From an uncultured Pelagibacteraceae bacterium (GTDB lineage: Bacteria > Pseudomonadota > Alphaproteobacteria > Pelagibacterales > Pelagibacteraceae): a stretch of 64,000 nucleotides of DNA. The notes beneath the pieces are model-generated. The model saw only the letters and a list, made by a program, of their open reading frames with translations. It had not been told where the DNA came from and ran no database searches. The translations under genes were made by a program, and so were the position numbers. Shown one piece after another: positions 39,210 through 49,401 of this stretch. How positions within the stretch are numbered: the stretch's first letter is position 1; every line of letters begins with the position of its first letter. The stretch spans positions 16,580 through 80,579 of the forward strand of contig CACIWX010000003.1 of assembly GCA_902590465.1 (NCBI GenBank), written 5' to 3'.

Positions 39210-40139
39210 CTAGTGCTTTGTTAATTGGACAAATACATCTTCTAAGTCGCCATCATCTGTAGAAATATCCTCAATTTTAATGTTGTTTTGATTAAAATAA
39301 TTAATTATTTCACCAAAATTTAATGAATTTTTTTCATATATTGCGGAAATTTGATTTTTTGAAATAATTTCAAATTTGATCTCTTTCATAACTAAAGAGA
39401 GATTTAAATCTACATTTTTAACTTTAAAATTAATTTTTTTAAATTTAATTCTCTCTAAAAGTTTTTCCGTTGTATCTAAAGCAACTAAATTACCTTTATC
39501 AATGATAGCTATACGATCACACATTTCTTGTGCCTCCAAAAGATAGTGAGTTGTCAAAATTATTGTTACACCCTCTTTGTTAAGTTTTTTTACATTATTC
39601 CAAAGGTTATTTCTAAGTTCTACATCCACTCCTGCTGTTGGTTCATCCAAAATTAATATTGGAGGCTGGTGAACCATTGCTTTTGCAATTAAAAGTCTTC
39701 TTTTCATACCACCAGACAAACTTCTTGAATACGCATTAGCCTTACCTTCCAAGGAAACCATTTGGAGTATTAAGTCTGTTATTCTATCTCTTTTGGCTAT
39801 TCCATAAAGACCAGCTTGAAGTTCTAGTAATTGTTTTGGACTGAAAAAAGCATCTAAGTTTACTTCCTGCGGTACTATTCCTATAGAAGCTTTAACTTGT
39901 CTTGGGTTTTTGTCTATATCGAAACCCCAAACATTAATATTTCCAGATGTTTTAGTTACTGTTCCTCCTAAAATATTTAAAAAAGTTGTTTTGCCTGCAC
40001 CATTTGGTCCAAGCAGTCCGAACACTTCTCCCTCTTTAACTTCAAAATTTAAATCAGTTATAGCTTTAGTTTCTTTTTCTGTTTTGGAATTCGAATAGAT
40101 TTTATTAAGATTTTCAACAGTTAAAGCATTATTAGACAT
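39210..40139 (-). CDS. ABC transporter ATP-binding protein (multidrug/NatA-type)
   Basis: 309 residues. Walker A GPNGAGKTT, signature SLSGGMKRRL, Walker B ILILDEPTAGVD, and a C-terminal extension as in daunorubicin-resistance/CcmA-like ATPases whose partner is an ABC-2 permease. No permease gene is next to it: bioY lies downstream and polA diverges upstream. The partner must be elsewhere. Substrate unknown. Confidence 0.9.
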   Translation of the reverse strand: MSNNALTVENLNKIYSNSKTEKETKAITDLNFEVKEGEVFGLLGPNGAGKTTFLNILGGTVTKTSGNINVWGFDIDKNPRQVKASIGIVPQEVNLDAFFSPKQLLELQAGLYGIAKRDRITDLILQMVSLEGKANAYSRSLSGGMKRRLLIAKAMVHQPPILILDEPTAGVDVELRNNLWNNVKKLNKEGVTIILTTHYLLEAQEMCDRIAIIDKGNLVALDTTEKLLERIKFKKINFKVKNVDLNLSLVMKEIKFEIISKNQISAIYEKNSLNFGEIINYFNQNNIKIEDISTDDGDLEDVFVQLTKH

Positions 40140-40181
40140 AATTTTTTAATCTAAGTTAAGAATTCAATGTAATATGTATAT

Positions 40182-42947
40182 ATGAGTTCAATAAAAAAAA
40201 CAGATCATTTTTATTTAATAGATGGATCAGGTTATATATTCAGAGCTTATTATGCTCTACCGCCTTTATCTAGAAAAAGTGACGGTTTGCCTACAGGAGC
40301 CGTTAGTGGTTTTTGTTCGATGCTTTTTAAACTTTTAGAGGATGCTAGATCAGATGACTCTAAAAACAAACCTACTCACTTTGCTGTTATATTTGATTCA
40401 GCAAGAAAAAATTTTAGAAATGAAATTTACAGCGATTATAAAGCAAACAGGGCAGAAGCACCAGATGATTTAGCTCCTCAGTTTGAATACATAAGAAAAT
40501 CTGTTGAAGCTTTTAATTTACCATCAATTGAACTTTTAAATTATGAAGCAGATGACCTTATAGCAACTTATGCAAAAAAAATTACAGAAGCAGGTGCAAA
40601 GGTAACCGTAATTTCATCGGATAAAGATTTGATGCAGCTAGTATCAAATAAAGTCAGACTATTTGATCCTATGAAAAGTAAAGTAATAGGTGAAAAAGAA
40701 GTAATCGAAAAATTTGGAGTTAAACCAGACCAGGTAATTGACGTACAATCGCTTGCTGGAGACAGCTCAGATAACGTTCCAGGAGTTCCTGGCATTGGAA
40801 TAAAAACAGCATCAGAACTTATCAATAAATACAAAACTTTAGAAAATTTATTGAAGAAGGCATCAGAAATACCTCAGAATAAAAGAAGAGAAACATTATT
40901 GTCTAACAAAGATAAAGCCATGATTAGCAAGCAATTAGTTACTTTGAAAGATGATGTCCCACTCAAGAATGATGCTGCTGATTTTATCATTAAAGACATA
41001 AATAAAGATAAATTGTATGATTTTCTAAGAGACATGGAGTTTAATAGACTGCTAAGCCAAGCAATTAGTTTTTATGGTGAGCCAACACAAAAAGATTTTA
41101 AAGATAAAACTTTAGTAAAAAAAAATAATAAGATAAATACAAAGACCTACAAAACTATTTCAAAAGAAAAACAACTTGACGAATTAATAAAAAAACTTAA
41201 TGAAAAATCAGTTATAGCGGTTGATACTGAAACTTCTTCTTTAAATCCACAAGACGCCGATCTTGTGGGTATATCAGTATGTTATGAAGCCAATGAGGCT
41301 TTCTATATTCCAGTAGGCCATAAAAAGAGAACAGAATTAAAAAAGGATTTAGTTTTAAAAAAGCTTAAACCAATTTTAGAAGACCCAAGTATAAAAAAAG
41401 TCGGCCAAAATATAAAATACGATTTTATTATATTCAAAAATAACGGCATCGAATTAAGCTCGGTAGAAGACACGATGTTACTTTCATATACATTAGATGC
41501 TGGGAATAATAGACACAATATGGATACTCTATCTGAATTGCATCTTGGCCATAAAACTATTTCGTATAAAGATTTAGTAGGATCTGGAAAAAAACAATTA
41601 AATTTTGCAGACGTAGATATTAAACCTGCTACTGAATATGCTGCAGAAGATGCAGATGTAACTCTAAGATTATATGAAGTTTTATCTGAACGAGTATCTG
41701 AGGAAAAGTTAGAAAGAGTTTATGAGGAATTTGAAAAACCAATGATCAAAATCCTTTCAAGGCTTGAGATGATCGGTATAAAAGTTGATGACGCTTATCT
41801 TAAAAAACTCTCTAAGAAATTTGAGGAAAGATTGATGACTATTGAAAAAGAAATTTACGAAATATCAGGTAAAAAATTCAATATCGGTTCACCAAAACAA
41901 CTAGGAGAAATTATTTATAATGATCTTAAAATAGCTAAGTTAAAAAAAACAAAAAAAGGTAGTTTAGCTACGAGTGCTAAAATCTTAGAAGATTTAGCTT
42001 CAACAGGACATAAATTTCCTAATTTAGTTTTAGAATGGCGGCAGGTTTCAAAACTAAAAAGCACTTACACAGATGCTTTGCAAGAGCATATAAATAAAAA
42101 AACAAAAAGAGTTCACACTTCCTTCTTACTCGCAGCAACTAATACTGGTAGGCTAGCATCGAGTGATCCAAATTTACAAAATATTCCTATAAAAACTTCA
42201 GATGGAAAAGAAATAAGAAAAGCATTTGTAGCTGATAAAGATAATTTACTCATTTCAGCGGACTACAACCAAATAGAAATGAGAATTCTTGCTGATATGG
42301 CTGATGTCAAGGAATTAAAGAAAGCTTTTAAAAACAATCAGGATATCCACTCTTTAACAGCGAGCCAAGTCTTTGATGTTCCAATTGCTAAAGTGACAGA
42401 TGATTTTAGACGAAAAGCAAAGGCCATTAATTTTGGAATTATTTATGGAATAACACAATATGGATTAGCAAAACAAATATCGGTGTCAAACGAAGAAGCT
42501 TTAAGTTTCATTAATTCGTATTTTAAAAAATTTCCTGAGATTAAAGATTATATGAATACAACAATTAAAACTTGTAGGAAGCAGGGTTTTGTAACAAATA
42601 TTTTTGGAAGAAGAATTCATTTAAGAGGAATTAATGATAAAAATTTTAGCGTTCGAGCATTTCAGGAAAGAGCAGCAATTAATGCTCCAATACAAGGATC
42701 GGCTGCAGATATTATTAGGTTGGCAATGATTAAAATTGATAAGGTTCTTGAAGAAAAAAATAAAGCAAAAATGCTTTTACAAATACATGATGAACTTATT
42801 TTTGAGTGTTTAAAAAAAAATGAGAATGAAGTAAAAAAAATTGTTAAAGAAGCAATGACGTCAGTTTCAAGTTCGGATCATCATATGTTTTCTATACCTT
42901 TAGAAGTCAGTATTAACTCTGGAAACAATTGGGGAGAGGCCCATTAA
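40182..42947 (+). CDS. polA: DNA polymerase I
   Basis: 921 residues, three domains. 5'-3' exonuclease (LIDGSGYIFRAYYALP, ADDLIATYA, SSDKDLMQLV, GDSSDNVPGVPGIG), 3'-5' proofreading exonuclease with its DxE intact (VAVDTETSSL), and family A polymerase: motif A DYNQIEMRIL, motif B RRKAKAINFGIIYG, motif C LLQIHDELIFE. Replaces Okazaki primers and fills repair gaps. A TAATAT hexamer ends six bases before ATG. Divergent from the ABC ATPase gene with a 42-base gap. Confidence 0.97.
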   Translation: MSSIKKTDHFYLIDGSGYIFRAYYALPPLSRKSDGLPTGAVSGFCSMLFKLLEDARSDDSKNKPTHFAVIFDSARKNFRNEIYSDYKANRAEAPDDLAPQFEYIRKSVEAFNLPSIELLNYEADDLIATYAKKITEAGAKVTVISSDKDLMQLVSNKVRLFDPMKSKVIGEKEVIEKFGVKPDQVIDVQSLAGDSSDNVPGVPGIGIKTASELINKYKTLENLLKKASEIPQNKRRETLLSNKDKAMISKQLVTLKDDVPLKNDAADFIIKDINKDKLYDFLRDMEFNRLLSQAISFYGEPTQKDFKDKTLVKKNNKINTKTYKTISKEKQLDELIKKLNEKSVIAVDTETSSLNPQDADLVGISVCYEANEAFYIPVGHKKRTELKKDLVLKKLKPILEDPSIKKVGQNIKYDFIIFKNNGIELSSVEDTMLLSYTLDAGNNRHNMDTLSELHLGHKTISYKDLVGSGKKQLNFADVDIKPATEYAAEDADVTLRLYEVLSERVSEEKLERVYEEFEKPMIKILSRLEMIGIKVDDAYLKKLSKKFEERLMTIEKEIYEISGKKFNIGSPKQLGEIIYNDLKIAKLKKTKKGSLATSAKILEDLASTGHKFPNLVLEWRQVSKLKSTYTDALQEHINKKTKRVHTSFLLAATNTGRLASSDPNLQNIPIKTSDGKEIRKAFVADKDNLLISADYNQIEMRILADMADVKELKKAFKNNQDIHSLTASQVFDVPIAKVTDDFRRKAKAINFGIIYGITQYGLAKQISVSNEEALSFINSYFKKFPEIKDYMNTTIKTCRKQGFVTNIFGRRIHLRGINDKNFSVRAFQERAAINAPIQGSAADIIRLAMIKIDKVLEEKNKAKMLLQIHDELIFECLKKNENEVKKIVKEAMTSVSSSDHHMFSIPLEVSINSGNNWGEAH

Positions 42948-42986
42948 TCGCCTAAATTTTGACAACATAATTAAGAGAATAAAAAT

Positions 42987-43685
42987 ATGGCTCAAACAAT
43001 TGCTTTAGTAGATGATGATAGAAATATACTAACAAGTATAAGCATGGCTTTGGAAAGGGAAGGTTTCAAAGTTCAAACTTATATCGATGGAGAGTCTGCT
43101 TTAATTGGATTAACTAGAAATCCACCTGATCTAGCAATATTAGATATCAAAATGCCCAGGATGGATGGAGAAGAGCTACTTAAAAAACTTAAAAAAAAAA
43201 TGTCTATTCCAATAATTTTTTTAACATCAAAAGATGATGAAGTCGATGAACTGCTTGGTTTGAAATTAGGTGCTGATGACTTTGTTAAAAAATCTGGAGG
43301 CTTTTCTACTAAAGTTTTAATAGAAAGAATAAGAGTTCAATTAAGAAAAAAAACCAATACTATTGATGATACAAAAAATATAATTAGTCATGGTAAATTA
43401 AAATTAGATCCTGCCCAGTTAGAATGCGAATGGAATGGGAAAGCTCTGCCAGATAAGTTGACAACTACAGAATTTTTAATTGTCAAAGAATTAGCTAAAA
43501 GACCAGGGGTTATAAAGGAAAGAGCTCACTTAATGGATATAGCTTATAAGGAAAATACAGAAATTGAAGACAGAACAATTGATAGCCATGTAAAAAGAAT
43601 AAGAAAAAAGTTTAAAAAGGTAGATGAAAAATTTTCTGCAATTGAAACTAGATATGGAAGTGGGTATAGATGGAATGTTAGCTAA
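42987..43685 (+). CDS. chvI: ChvI-type OmpR-family response regulator
   Basis: 232 residues. Receiver with IALVDDDRNIL, phospho-acceptor in LAILDIKMPRMDGEEL, then a winged helix (TTTEFLIVKELAKRPGVIKERAHLMD, IDSHVKRIRKKF). The opening ALEREGFKVQTYIDGESAL is typical of ChvI. Controls envelope or acid-stress responses with ChvG, whose gene overlaps it by one base (TAATG). Confidence 0.91.
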   Translation: MAQTIALVDDDRNILTSISMALEREGFKVQTYIDGESALIGLTRNPPDLAILDIKMPRMDGEELLKKLKKKMSIPIIFLTSKDDEVDELLGLKLGADDFVKKSGGFSTKVLIERIRVQLRKKTNTIDDTKNIISHGKLKLDPAQLECEWNGKALPDKLTTTEFLIVKELAKRPGVIKERAHLMDIAYKENTEIEDRTIDSHVKRIRKKFKKVDEKFSAIETRYGSGYRWNVS

Positions 43686-45205
43686 TGAAACAAAAAAAAT
43701 CAGCTTCTATTCTAAAGAAGTTTTTAATAATCAACCTTACAGTTTTTTCTGTTTTAGGACTTTTTACAATTATATACCTTGAAGCAATCCAACCAACCTT
43801 AGTAAAAGAAAGATCAGATAATCATAAAATAGTTATTAATAATACTAAGGATAATCTCGAACGACTTAATATAGAATATACTAAAGAAGGAATTAGAGAT
43901 TTCTTGCTTTCCACAAGATTTTTATTTCAAAGTTTAGACCGTGTTCAATTTTATGATTTATCTGGAAATCTCATTGGAGACACAAATATTCTAGATTTAG
44001 ATCAAAGTGTTTTTACAGGCTCAGATATAATTTTTGAGGAAGCTTTGGGTGGTGAAACAATAACACCAGAAATTGAAGAGAGACTTGAAGAAGAGGAGAT
44101 AGATGAAATTAAAGATATCATTACTAACAAATATAATGATGAAGTAATGACATTAACTAACGATGAAAAAAATAATTTTTTTGTAAGCACATTAAGTAAA
44201 ATTAAATTTAAAAATAACGATATTGGATATGTTGTAGTATCAGAGCAAGCGAATGACATCACTACTGCCGTAAGAGAGAGAAAAGCATTTATAATAAGAA
44301 CTATGATCGCTGTTGTAATTGTGATTTTAATTTTTTCTTTATTTTTAAATAAATATATTCTTAAACCAATTGGGCTTCTTGTAAAGTTTAGCGATGGAAT
44401 TAAAAAAAAATCTAATCAAACAATTGATATTAATAAAGTTTTTGTAAGAGATGATGAGATTGGAAAATTAACACAATCAATTGATGAAATGACTAAAGAG
44501 TTACAACAACGAACTAATAGAGCAGAAACATTCTCAAATGATTTAGCTCACGAGATAAGAAATCCACTCGCGTCTTTAAAAAGTGCTTCAGAACTTTTAG
44601 ACAAAACTACTGAAAAGAATGAAGGTGATAAACTGTTAAAAATAATAAATCATGATGCTGAACGGATAGAAAGATTAATAACGGATTACACTCAAATGTT
44701 AAAAGACGAGGCATCTTTATCTCGTGAGAAAATGAGTAAAATAAACTTAATTGAAATTATTAATGATGTAGTGGAGGATTTTAACCAAGATCTAATTAAC
44801 CAAAATAAAAAAATCGAGATAATAGTTATAAATAAAATTAAAAGTAAAAATGGATATTTTATATTTGGTATTAGTAATAGAATAGAACAGGTTATCGCGA
44901 ATCTTTTAGATAACTCTATTTCCTTCAGTAAAGATAATCAAAAAATTGAAATTGGTCTTGAAGAAACCACAAGAAATCTATTACTATCCGTTAAAGATGA
45001 GGGCCCCGGTTTTGCTGAAACATCACCTCAGAAAATCTTTAAACGTTTTTACAGTAACAGGCCCACGAGATTTGGAAAACATTCTGGTCTAGGCTTGAAT
45101 ATTGTAAAAAATATTGTCCAATTACACAAAGGCACAATAGCAGCTTCAAATAGGCTGAATGCAAAAGGAGCACAGGTTGAGGTTTTACTCCCTAAATTGT
45201 CCTAA
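43685..45205 (+). CDS. chvG: ChvG-type sensor histidine kinase
   Basis: 506 residues. Membrane helix 1 (about 10-32), periplasmic sensor of about 170 residues, membrane helix 2 (MIAVVIVILIFSLFL), HAMP, HisKA with SNDLAHEIRNPLASLKSA and HATPase with NLLDNSISFS and GPGFAE. Forms an operon with chvI. In many alphaproteobacteria hprK and PTS genes separate it from ahcY; here ahcY follows directly. Confidence 0.91.
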   Translation: MKQKKSASILKKFLIINLTVFSVLGLFTIIYLEAIQPTLVKERSDNHKIVINNTKDNLERLNIEYTKEGIRDFLLSTRFLFQSLDRVQFYDLSGNLIGDTNILDLDQSVFTGSDIIFEEALGGETITPEIEERLEEEEIDEIKDIITNKYNDEVMTLTNDEKNNFFVSTLSKIKFKNNDIGYVVVSEQANDITTAVRERKAFIIRTMIAVVIVILIFSLFLNKYILKPIGLLVKFSDGIKKKSNQTIDINKVFVRDDEIGKLTQSIDEMTKELQQRTNRAETFSNDLAHEIRNPLASLKSASELLDKTTEKNEGDKLLKIINHDAERIERLITDYTQMLKDEASLSREKMSKINLIEIINDVVEDFNQDLINQNKKIEIIVINKIKSKNGYFIFGISNRIEQVIANLLDNSISFSKDNQKIEIGLEETTRNLLLSVKDEGPGFAETSPQKIFKRFYSNRPTRFGKHSGLGLNIVKNIVQLHKGTIAASNRLNAKGAQVEVLLPKLS

Positions 45206-45253
45206 CATTATTTCTTGCTATGGTTTATTTATGTTGATAATAACTCCTTCATT

Positions 45254-46543
45254 ATGGCTCAAGATTATAAAGTAAAAGACATCAGTCAGGCAAATTTCGG
45301 TAGAAAAGAAATTTCTCTGGCAGAAACTGAAATGCCAGGACTTATGGCTTTGAGGAAAGAATATAAAGGTAAAAAACCTTTAAAGGGTGCAAGAATTCTA
45401 GGTTGTCTTCACATGACAATACAAACCGCAGTTTTAATTGAAACTTTAGTTGAACTAGGAGCAGAGGTTAGGTGGTCTTCATGCAATATTTTTTCAACGC
45501 AAGATCACGCTGCAGCAGCAATAGCGAAAGCCGGTATTCCGGTATTTGCTTGGAAAGGTGAGACCGAAGAAGAGTACTGGTGGTGTGTTAAACAAACCAT
45601 TGAAGGAAAGAAAGATTGGAAACCAAATATGATTTTAGATGATGGTGGCGATCTTACTGCCTTAATGCACAAAGAATATAAAAATTTATTAAAAGATGTA
45701 AAGGGAGTTTCAGAAGAAACTACAACTGGAGTTTTAGCACTTAAAAAAATGGAGTCAGATAAAGAATTATTAGTACCTGCTATAAATGTAAATGACTCAG
45801 TTACAAAATCTAAATTTGACAACCTCTATGGTTGTAGAGAAAGTTTAGTAGACGGTATAAAAAGAGCTACTGATGTTATGATGTCAGGTAAAGTAGCCAT
45901 TGTAGCTGGATTTGGGGATGTTGGTAAAGGAAGTGCAGCTTCATTACGTCAAGCAGGTGCAAGAGTTATGGTTACCGAGACAGACCCTATATGTGCGTTA
46001 CAAGCTGCTATGGAAGGTTACGAAGTTGTTGTTATGGATGAAGCTATTAAAGACGCTGATATAGTTGTAACCGCTACAGGAAATAAAGATATAGTCACAG
46101 CAGATCACATGAGAAATATGAAAGACAGAGCAATACTTTGTAACATTGGTCACTTTGACAACGAAATTCAAGTTGAAGCATTGAAAAATTATAAGTGGGA
46201 CGAAATAAAACCTCAAGTTCATGAAATTGAGTTGCCTAGTAAAAAAAGGATTATACTTCTAGCTGAAGGAAGATTAGTAAATTTAGGATGTGCTACAGGG
46301 CATCCTAGTTTTGTGATGAGCGCATCATTCACAAATCAAGTTATTGCTCAAATTGAATTATGGAATAATTCAAATAAATATGAGAAAAAAGTTTATGTAC
46401 TTCCCAAACATCTTGATGAAAAAGTTGCAATGCTTCATTTAGAAAAAGTAGGAGCTAAACTAACAAAAATGTCAAAAGAGCAAGCCGATTATATTAGCGT
46501 TAAACCATCAGGACCATTTAAACCAGATACTTATCGCTACTAA
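45254..46543 (+). CDS. ahcY: Adenosylhomocysteinase
   Basis: 429 residues from ATG 45254; the ORF-track start at 45215 adds 13 non-family residues. It splits S-adenosylhomocysteine to homocysteine and adenosine. Visible: [37 protein letters not shown] loop [18 protein letters not shown], and the terminal FKPDTYRY. The 48-base leader is too short and AT-rich for an SAH riboswitch. Confidence 0.97.
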   Translation: MAQDYKVKDISQANFGRKEISLAETEMPGLMALRKEYKGKKPLKGARILGCLHMTIQTAVLIETLVELGAEVRWSSCNIFSTQDHAAAAIAKAGIPVFAWKGETEEEYWWCVKQTIEGKKDWKPNMILDDGGDLTALMHKEYKNLLKDVKGVSEETTTGVLALKKMESDKELLVPAINVNDSVTKSKFDNLYGCRESLVDGIKRATDVMMSGKVAIVAGFGDVGKGSAASLRQAGARVMVTETDPICALQAAMEGYEVVVMDEAIKDADIVVTATGNKDIVTADHMRNMKDRAILCNIGHFDNEIQVEALKNYKWDEIKPQVHEIELPSKKRIILLAEGRLVNLGCATGHPSFVMSASFTNQVIAQIELWNNSNKYEKKVYVLPKHLDEKVAMLHLEKVGAKLTKMSKEQADYISVKPSGPFKPDTYRY

Positions 46544-46552
46544 CAGTAGCTA

Positions 46553-47005
46553 ATGATTGTTAAATCTTTAGACCATTTAAATCTAATATCTAAATCAATT
46601 TCAAAAAGGTTAGAAAATGGAGATTGTATTTTCTTAATTGGAGAAATCGGTGTAGGGAAGACTACATTCACAAGATTTTTAATTAATAACTTACAAAATC
46701 AAAAAGGACTTAAAGAAACAGAAGTGTTGAGTCCTACATTTAACTTACTTTATGAATATGAAATTAAAGATCTTAAGATTATGCATTATGATCTTTACCG
46801 AATTAATAAAGCCAATGAATTAGATCATCTTGGTATTTTTTTAGAAAATAAAAAAACAATTAAAATTATAGAGTGGCCAGACTTAATTAAAACACCATTA
46901 ATTAATAAATTAGAAATTCATTTAGAGTACGGAGAAAATGATAAGGAAAGAAAAATGATGATAAATGGGGTAAACAAATGGGAAGATCTTGAAAATGAAA
47001 TATAA
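46553..47005 (+). CDS. tsaE: t6A biosynthesis ATPase TsaE
   Basis: 150 residues. Walker A GEIGVGKTTFTRFL, the SPTFNLLYEYE segment and HYDLYRI, IEWPDLI blocks of TsaE. It binds the TsaB-TsaD complex and uses ATP in tRNA A37 threonylcarbamoylation. The partner tsaB at 4.0 kb is unusually short. Overlaps amgK by 11 bases. Confidence 0.93.
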   Translation: MIVKSLDHLNLISKSISKRLENGDCIFLIGEIGVGKTTFTRFLINNLQNQKGLKETEVLSPTFNLLYEYEIKDLKIMHYDLYRINKANELDHLGIFLENKKTIKIIEWPDLIKTPLINKLEIHLEYGENDKERKMMINGVNKWEDLENEI

Positions 47006-47957
47006 ATTGAAAAAAATTTCAGGAGATGCCTCATTTAGAGAATTTTATAGATTAAAAAAAAACAACAAAACCTCAATCATTGTCTTTGCTAAAAAAGAAA
47101 AATTTAAAAATCTTGCAGTATATATGGTGATAAATAATATTCTTAACCATAACAGGATAAATGCTCCAAAATTATTGAGCAATCATTATAAAAACGATAT
47201 GATCGAAATATCTGATTTAGGCGAAAAATCCTTCTACGATCACGTAATTTTAAAAAAAAATAAACTTAATAGTTATAAATCATTAATAAAATTATTAATT
47301 AAGATACAAAAAATAAAAGTAAAAAAACTTTATAAATTTGAAAAACTAAAAATTAAAATACCAAATTATACATTATCCAATCTTCACAAAGAATCTGATT
47401 TGTTTTTTGATTGGTACTTAAACTATGCTCTCAAAAACAAAAAAATTAGCAAGATTAAGAAAATTCTTAGATCAGAATTAAATAAAATATATAAAAAATT
47501 AAATTTCAAAAATAATACATTCGTACATAGAGATTTTCATATTTCAAATGTAATGATTAATAAAAACAAATTAGGAATAATTGATAGCCAGGATGCAATT
47601 ATTGGAAATCCTTTGTATGACATAGCATCCTTAATTGACGACGTAAGAATAAAATTACCAAGTCAATTACAAAATAAACTATTAGATTTTTATCATAAGA
47701 ACTCAAAACTTAAAAACGATCATATACAAAAATTAAAAAACGACTTTGATATTTTATCAGTGCAAAGAAATTTAAAAATATTGGGAATATTCGTGCGTTT
47801 ATACAAAAGAGATAACAAAAATCATTATCTTAAATTTTTACCCTACATATGGACGCTAATAGAAAAAAGATTACAAAACCCAGCACTCAAAAATTTAAAA
47901 TTATTATTTTATAAACACTTGTCTATTAGAAAACTTAAAAAATTAAATAAAATATGA
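46995..47957 (+). CDS. amgK: AmgK-type amino sugar kinase
   Basis: 320 residues from ATG 46995 (the TTG at 46989 is also possible). Aminoglycoside-phosphotransferase fold with catalytic HRDFHISNVMI and metal-binding IIDSQDAIIG. Next to murU it matches the cell-wall recycling kinase that makes MurNAc-1-phosphate. It is very lysine- and asparagine-rich. The tsaE-amgK-murU order is conserved in alphaproteobacteria. Confidence 0.86.
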   Translation: MKYKLKKISGDASFREFYRLKKNNKTSIIVFAKKEKFKNLAVYMVINNILNHNRINAPKLLSNHYKNDMIEISDLGEKSFYDHVILKKNKLNSYKSLIKLLIKIQKIKVKKLYKFEKLKIKIPNYTLSNLHKESDLFFDWYLNYALKNKKISKIKKILRSELNKIYKKLNFKNNTFVHRDFHISNVMINKNKLGIIDSQDAIIGNPLYDIASLIDDVRIKLPSQLQNKLLDFYHKNSKLKNDHIQKLKNDFDILSVQRNLKILGIFVRLYKRDNKNHYLKFLPYIWTLIEKRLQNPALKNLKLLFYKHLSIRKLKKLNKI

Positions 47958-48652
47958 ATATAAAATATGGAATGATTTTAGCTGCAGGGTTAGGAAAAAG
48001 AATGCAGCCTCTGACACTAAAAACTCCTAAACCATTATTAGAAATAAATAATTATACATTATTAGAAAGAGCGATAAATTTATTGATTAGTCACGGTGTG
48101 CAAGAAATAAGTATTAATGTTCATTATCTTCCTGATCAGATTAAATCATTTATTAATAGAAAAAAATTTAAAGTTAAGATTACAATTTCTAATGAAGAAA
48201 ATTTATTATTAGACACAGGCGGAGGTGTATTTAAAGGTACACAAAATTTTGGTGACAATCCTTTTTTTGTAATTAATCCAGATACTGTTTGGCGTAAGCA
48301 TTATCTAGCAGAATTGAAAAGTCTAGAGGCTATTTATTTTAAGAATAATAAACCGATATTACTTTTAGTGAATAAGAAATTATCCATTGATCCTTCCTTT
48401 AAAGGAGATTTTAATTTAAATAATGAAAAAATTTCTAAGGATAATGAAAATCAATTTATTTTTACTGGATTGCAAATTATTAACAGAAGTGTTTTCACGA
48501 ATGAAAAATCAGAAGTTTTTTCACTGAATAAAGTATGGAATAAATTAATAAAAGATAAAAACTTAATGGGCTTAGAAAGTAATCAAAAATTTTACCACTT
48601 AAACACTTCTGATATGTATAGGAAAATTCAAAATCTGAATATTATTGATTAA
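47954..48652 (+). CDS. murU: MurU-type N-acetylmuramate-1-phosphate uridylyltransferase
   Basis: 232 residues. Nucleotidyltransferase loop AAGLGKRMQPLTLKTPKPLLEI, NVHYLPDQI, and INPDTVW for the metal-binding Asp. With AmgK it returns recovered MurNAc to UDP-MurNAc. Start overlaps amgK by 4 bases (ATGA). The end overlaps the convergent gpmA by 11 bases. Confidence 0.88.
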   Translation: MNIKYGMILAAGLGKRMQPLTLKTPKPLLEINNYTLLERAINLLISHGVQEISINVHYLPDQIKSFINRKKFKVKITISNEENLLLDTGGGVFKGTQNFGDNPFFVINPDTVWRKHYLAELKSLEAIYFKNNKPILLLVNKKLSIDPSFKGDFNLNNEKISKDNENQFIFTGLQIINRSVFTNEKSEVFSLNKVWNKLIKDKNLMGLESNQKFYHLNTSDMYRKIQNLNIID

Positions 48653-49361
48653 AAATTATATCTCTAGCTCTGGACTTGTCTAAATAATAATATTTTTCAA
48701 TTTTTAAATTATCACCAAATTCAATTAATAGCGGATTACCTGTTGGTATTTCCAATTCATTTATTTTTGTATCCGAAATATTAAATAAATATTTACATAA
48801 AGCTCTAAGAGAATTTCCATGAGCTGAAATTAAAATATTCTTATTTTCTAAAAGATTTTTCTTAATTTCATTTTCATAAAAAGGTACCACCCTGTCATAT
48901 GTACTTTTTAAGGACTCAGTAAATGGGATCATTCCCACAGGTATATTAGCATTCAGTGGACTGAATAAATTTAGGTATTCACTTTTTTCCTCCATGGGAG
49001 GAGGAGCTATATTCCAGGATCTCCTGTACTTTTTGAATTGTTCTTCACCAATTTTATTCTTTGTTTCTTCTTTGTTTAAACCCGTTAAATATCCATAGTG
49101 CCTTTCATTAAGTTGCCAAGCAGTATTGAATTTAAGTTCTAGGCTATTTTTTTTAAGAAGAGTTGTAAGAGTTTTAATGGCTCTCTTTAAATACGATGTA
49201 TAAGAGATATCTATTTTAATATTTAAACCTTTAATAATTTGACCTGATTTTTCTGCTTCCTGGACTCCTTTATCAGAAAGATCTACATCTACCCAACCAG
49301 TAAATCTATTTTCTGCATTCCAAACACTTTGGCCATGTCTTATGAGAATTAGTTTAGTCAT
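48642..49361 (-). CDS. gpmA: 2,3-bisphosphoglycerate-dependent phosphoglycerate mutase
   Basis: 239 residues. The phospho-His motif LIRHGQSVWNAENRFTGW, ERHYGYLTGLNKEE and ISAHGNSLRAL are intact. Interconverts 3- and 2-phosphoglycerate in lower glycolysis/gluconeogenesis. The length and ERHYG block distinguish it from cobalamin-type phosphatases. Confidence 0.95.
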   Translation of the reverse strand: MTKLILIRHGQSVWNAENRFTGWVDVDLSDKGVQEAEKSGQIIKGLNIKIDISYTSYLKRAIKTLTTLLKKNSLELKFNTAWQLNERHYGYLTGLNKEETKNKIGEEQFKKYRRSWNIAPPPMEEKSEYLNLFSPLNANIPVGMIPFTESLKSTYDRVVPFYENEIKKNLLENKNILISAHGNSLRALCKYLFNISDTKINELEIPTGNPLLIEFGDNLKIEKYYYLDKSRARDIIFNQ

Positions 49362-49401
49362 AATAGTTAAATTAGCTATTATGTACTATATTAAATTGAT
49401 A

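Noticed and set aside
45206-45253. Possible SAH riboswitch before ahcY
   Set aside because: Only 48 AT-rich bases with no GC-rich pseudoknot; too short.
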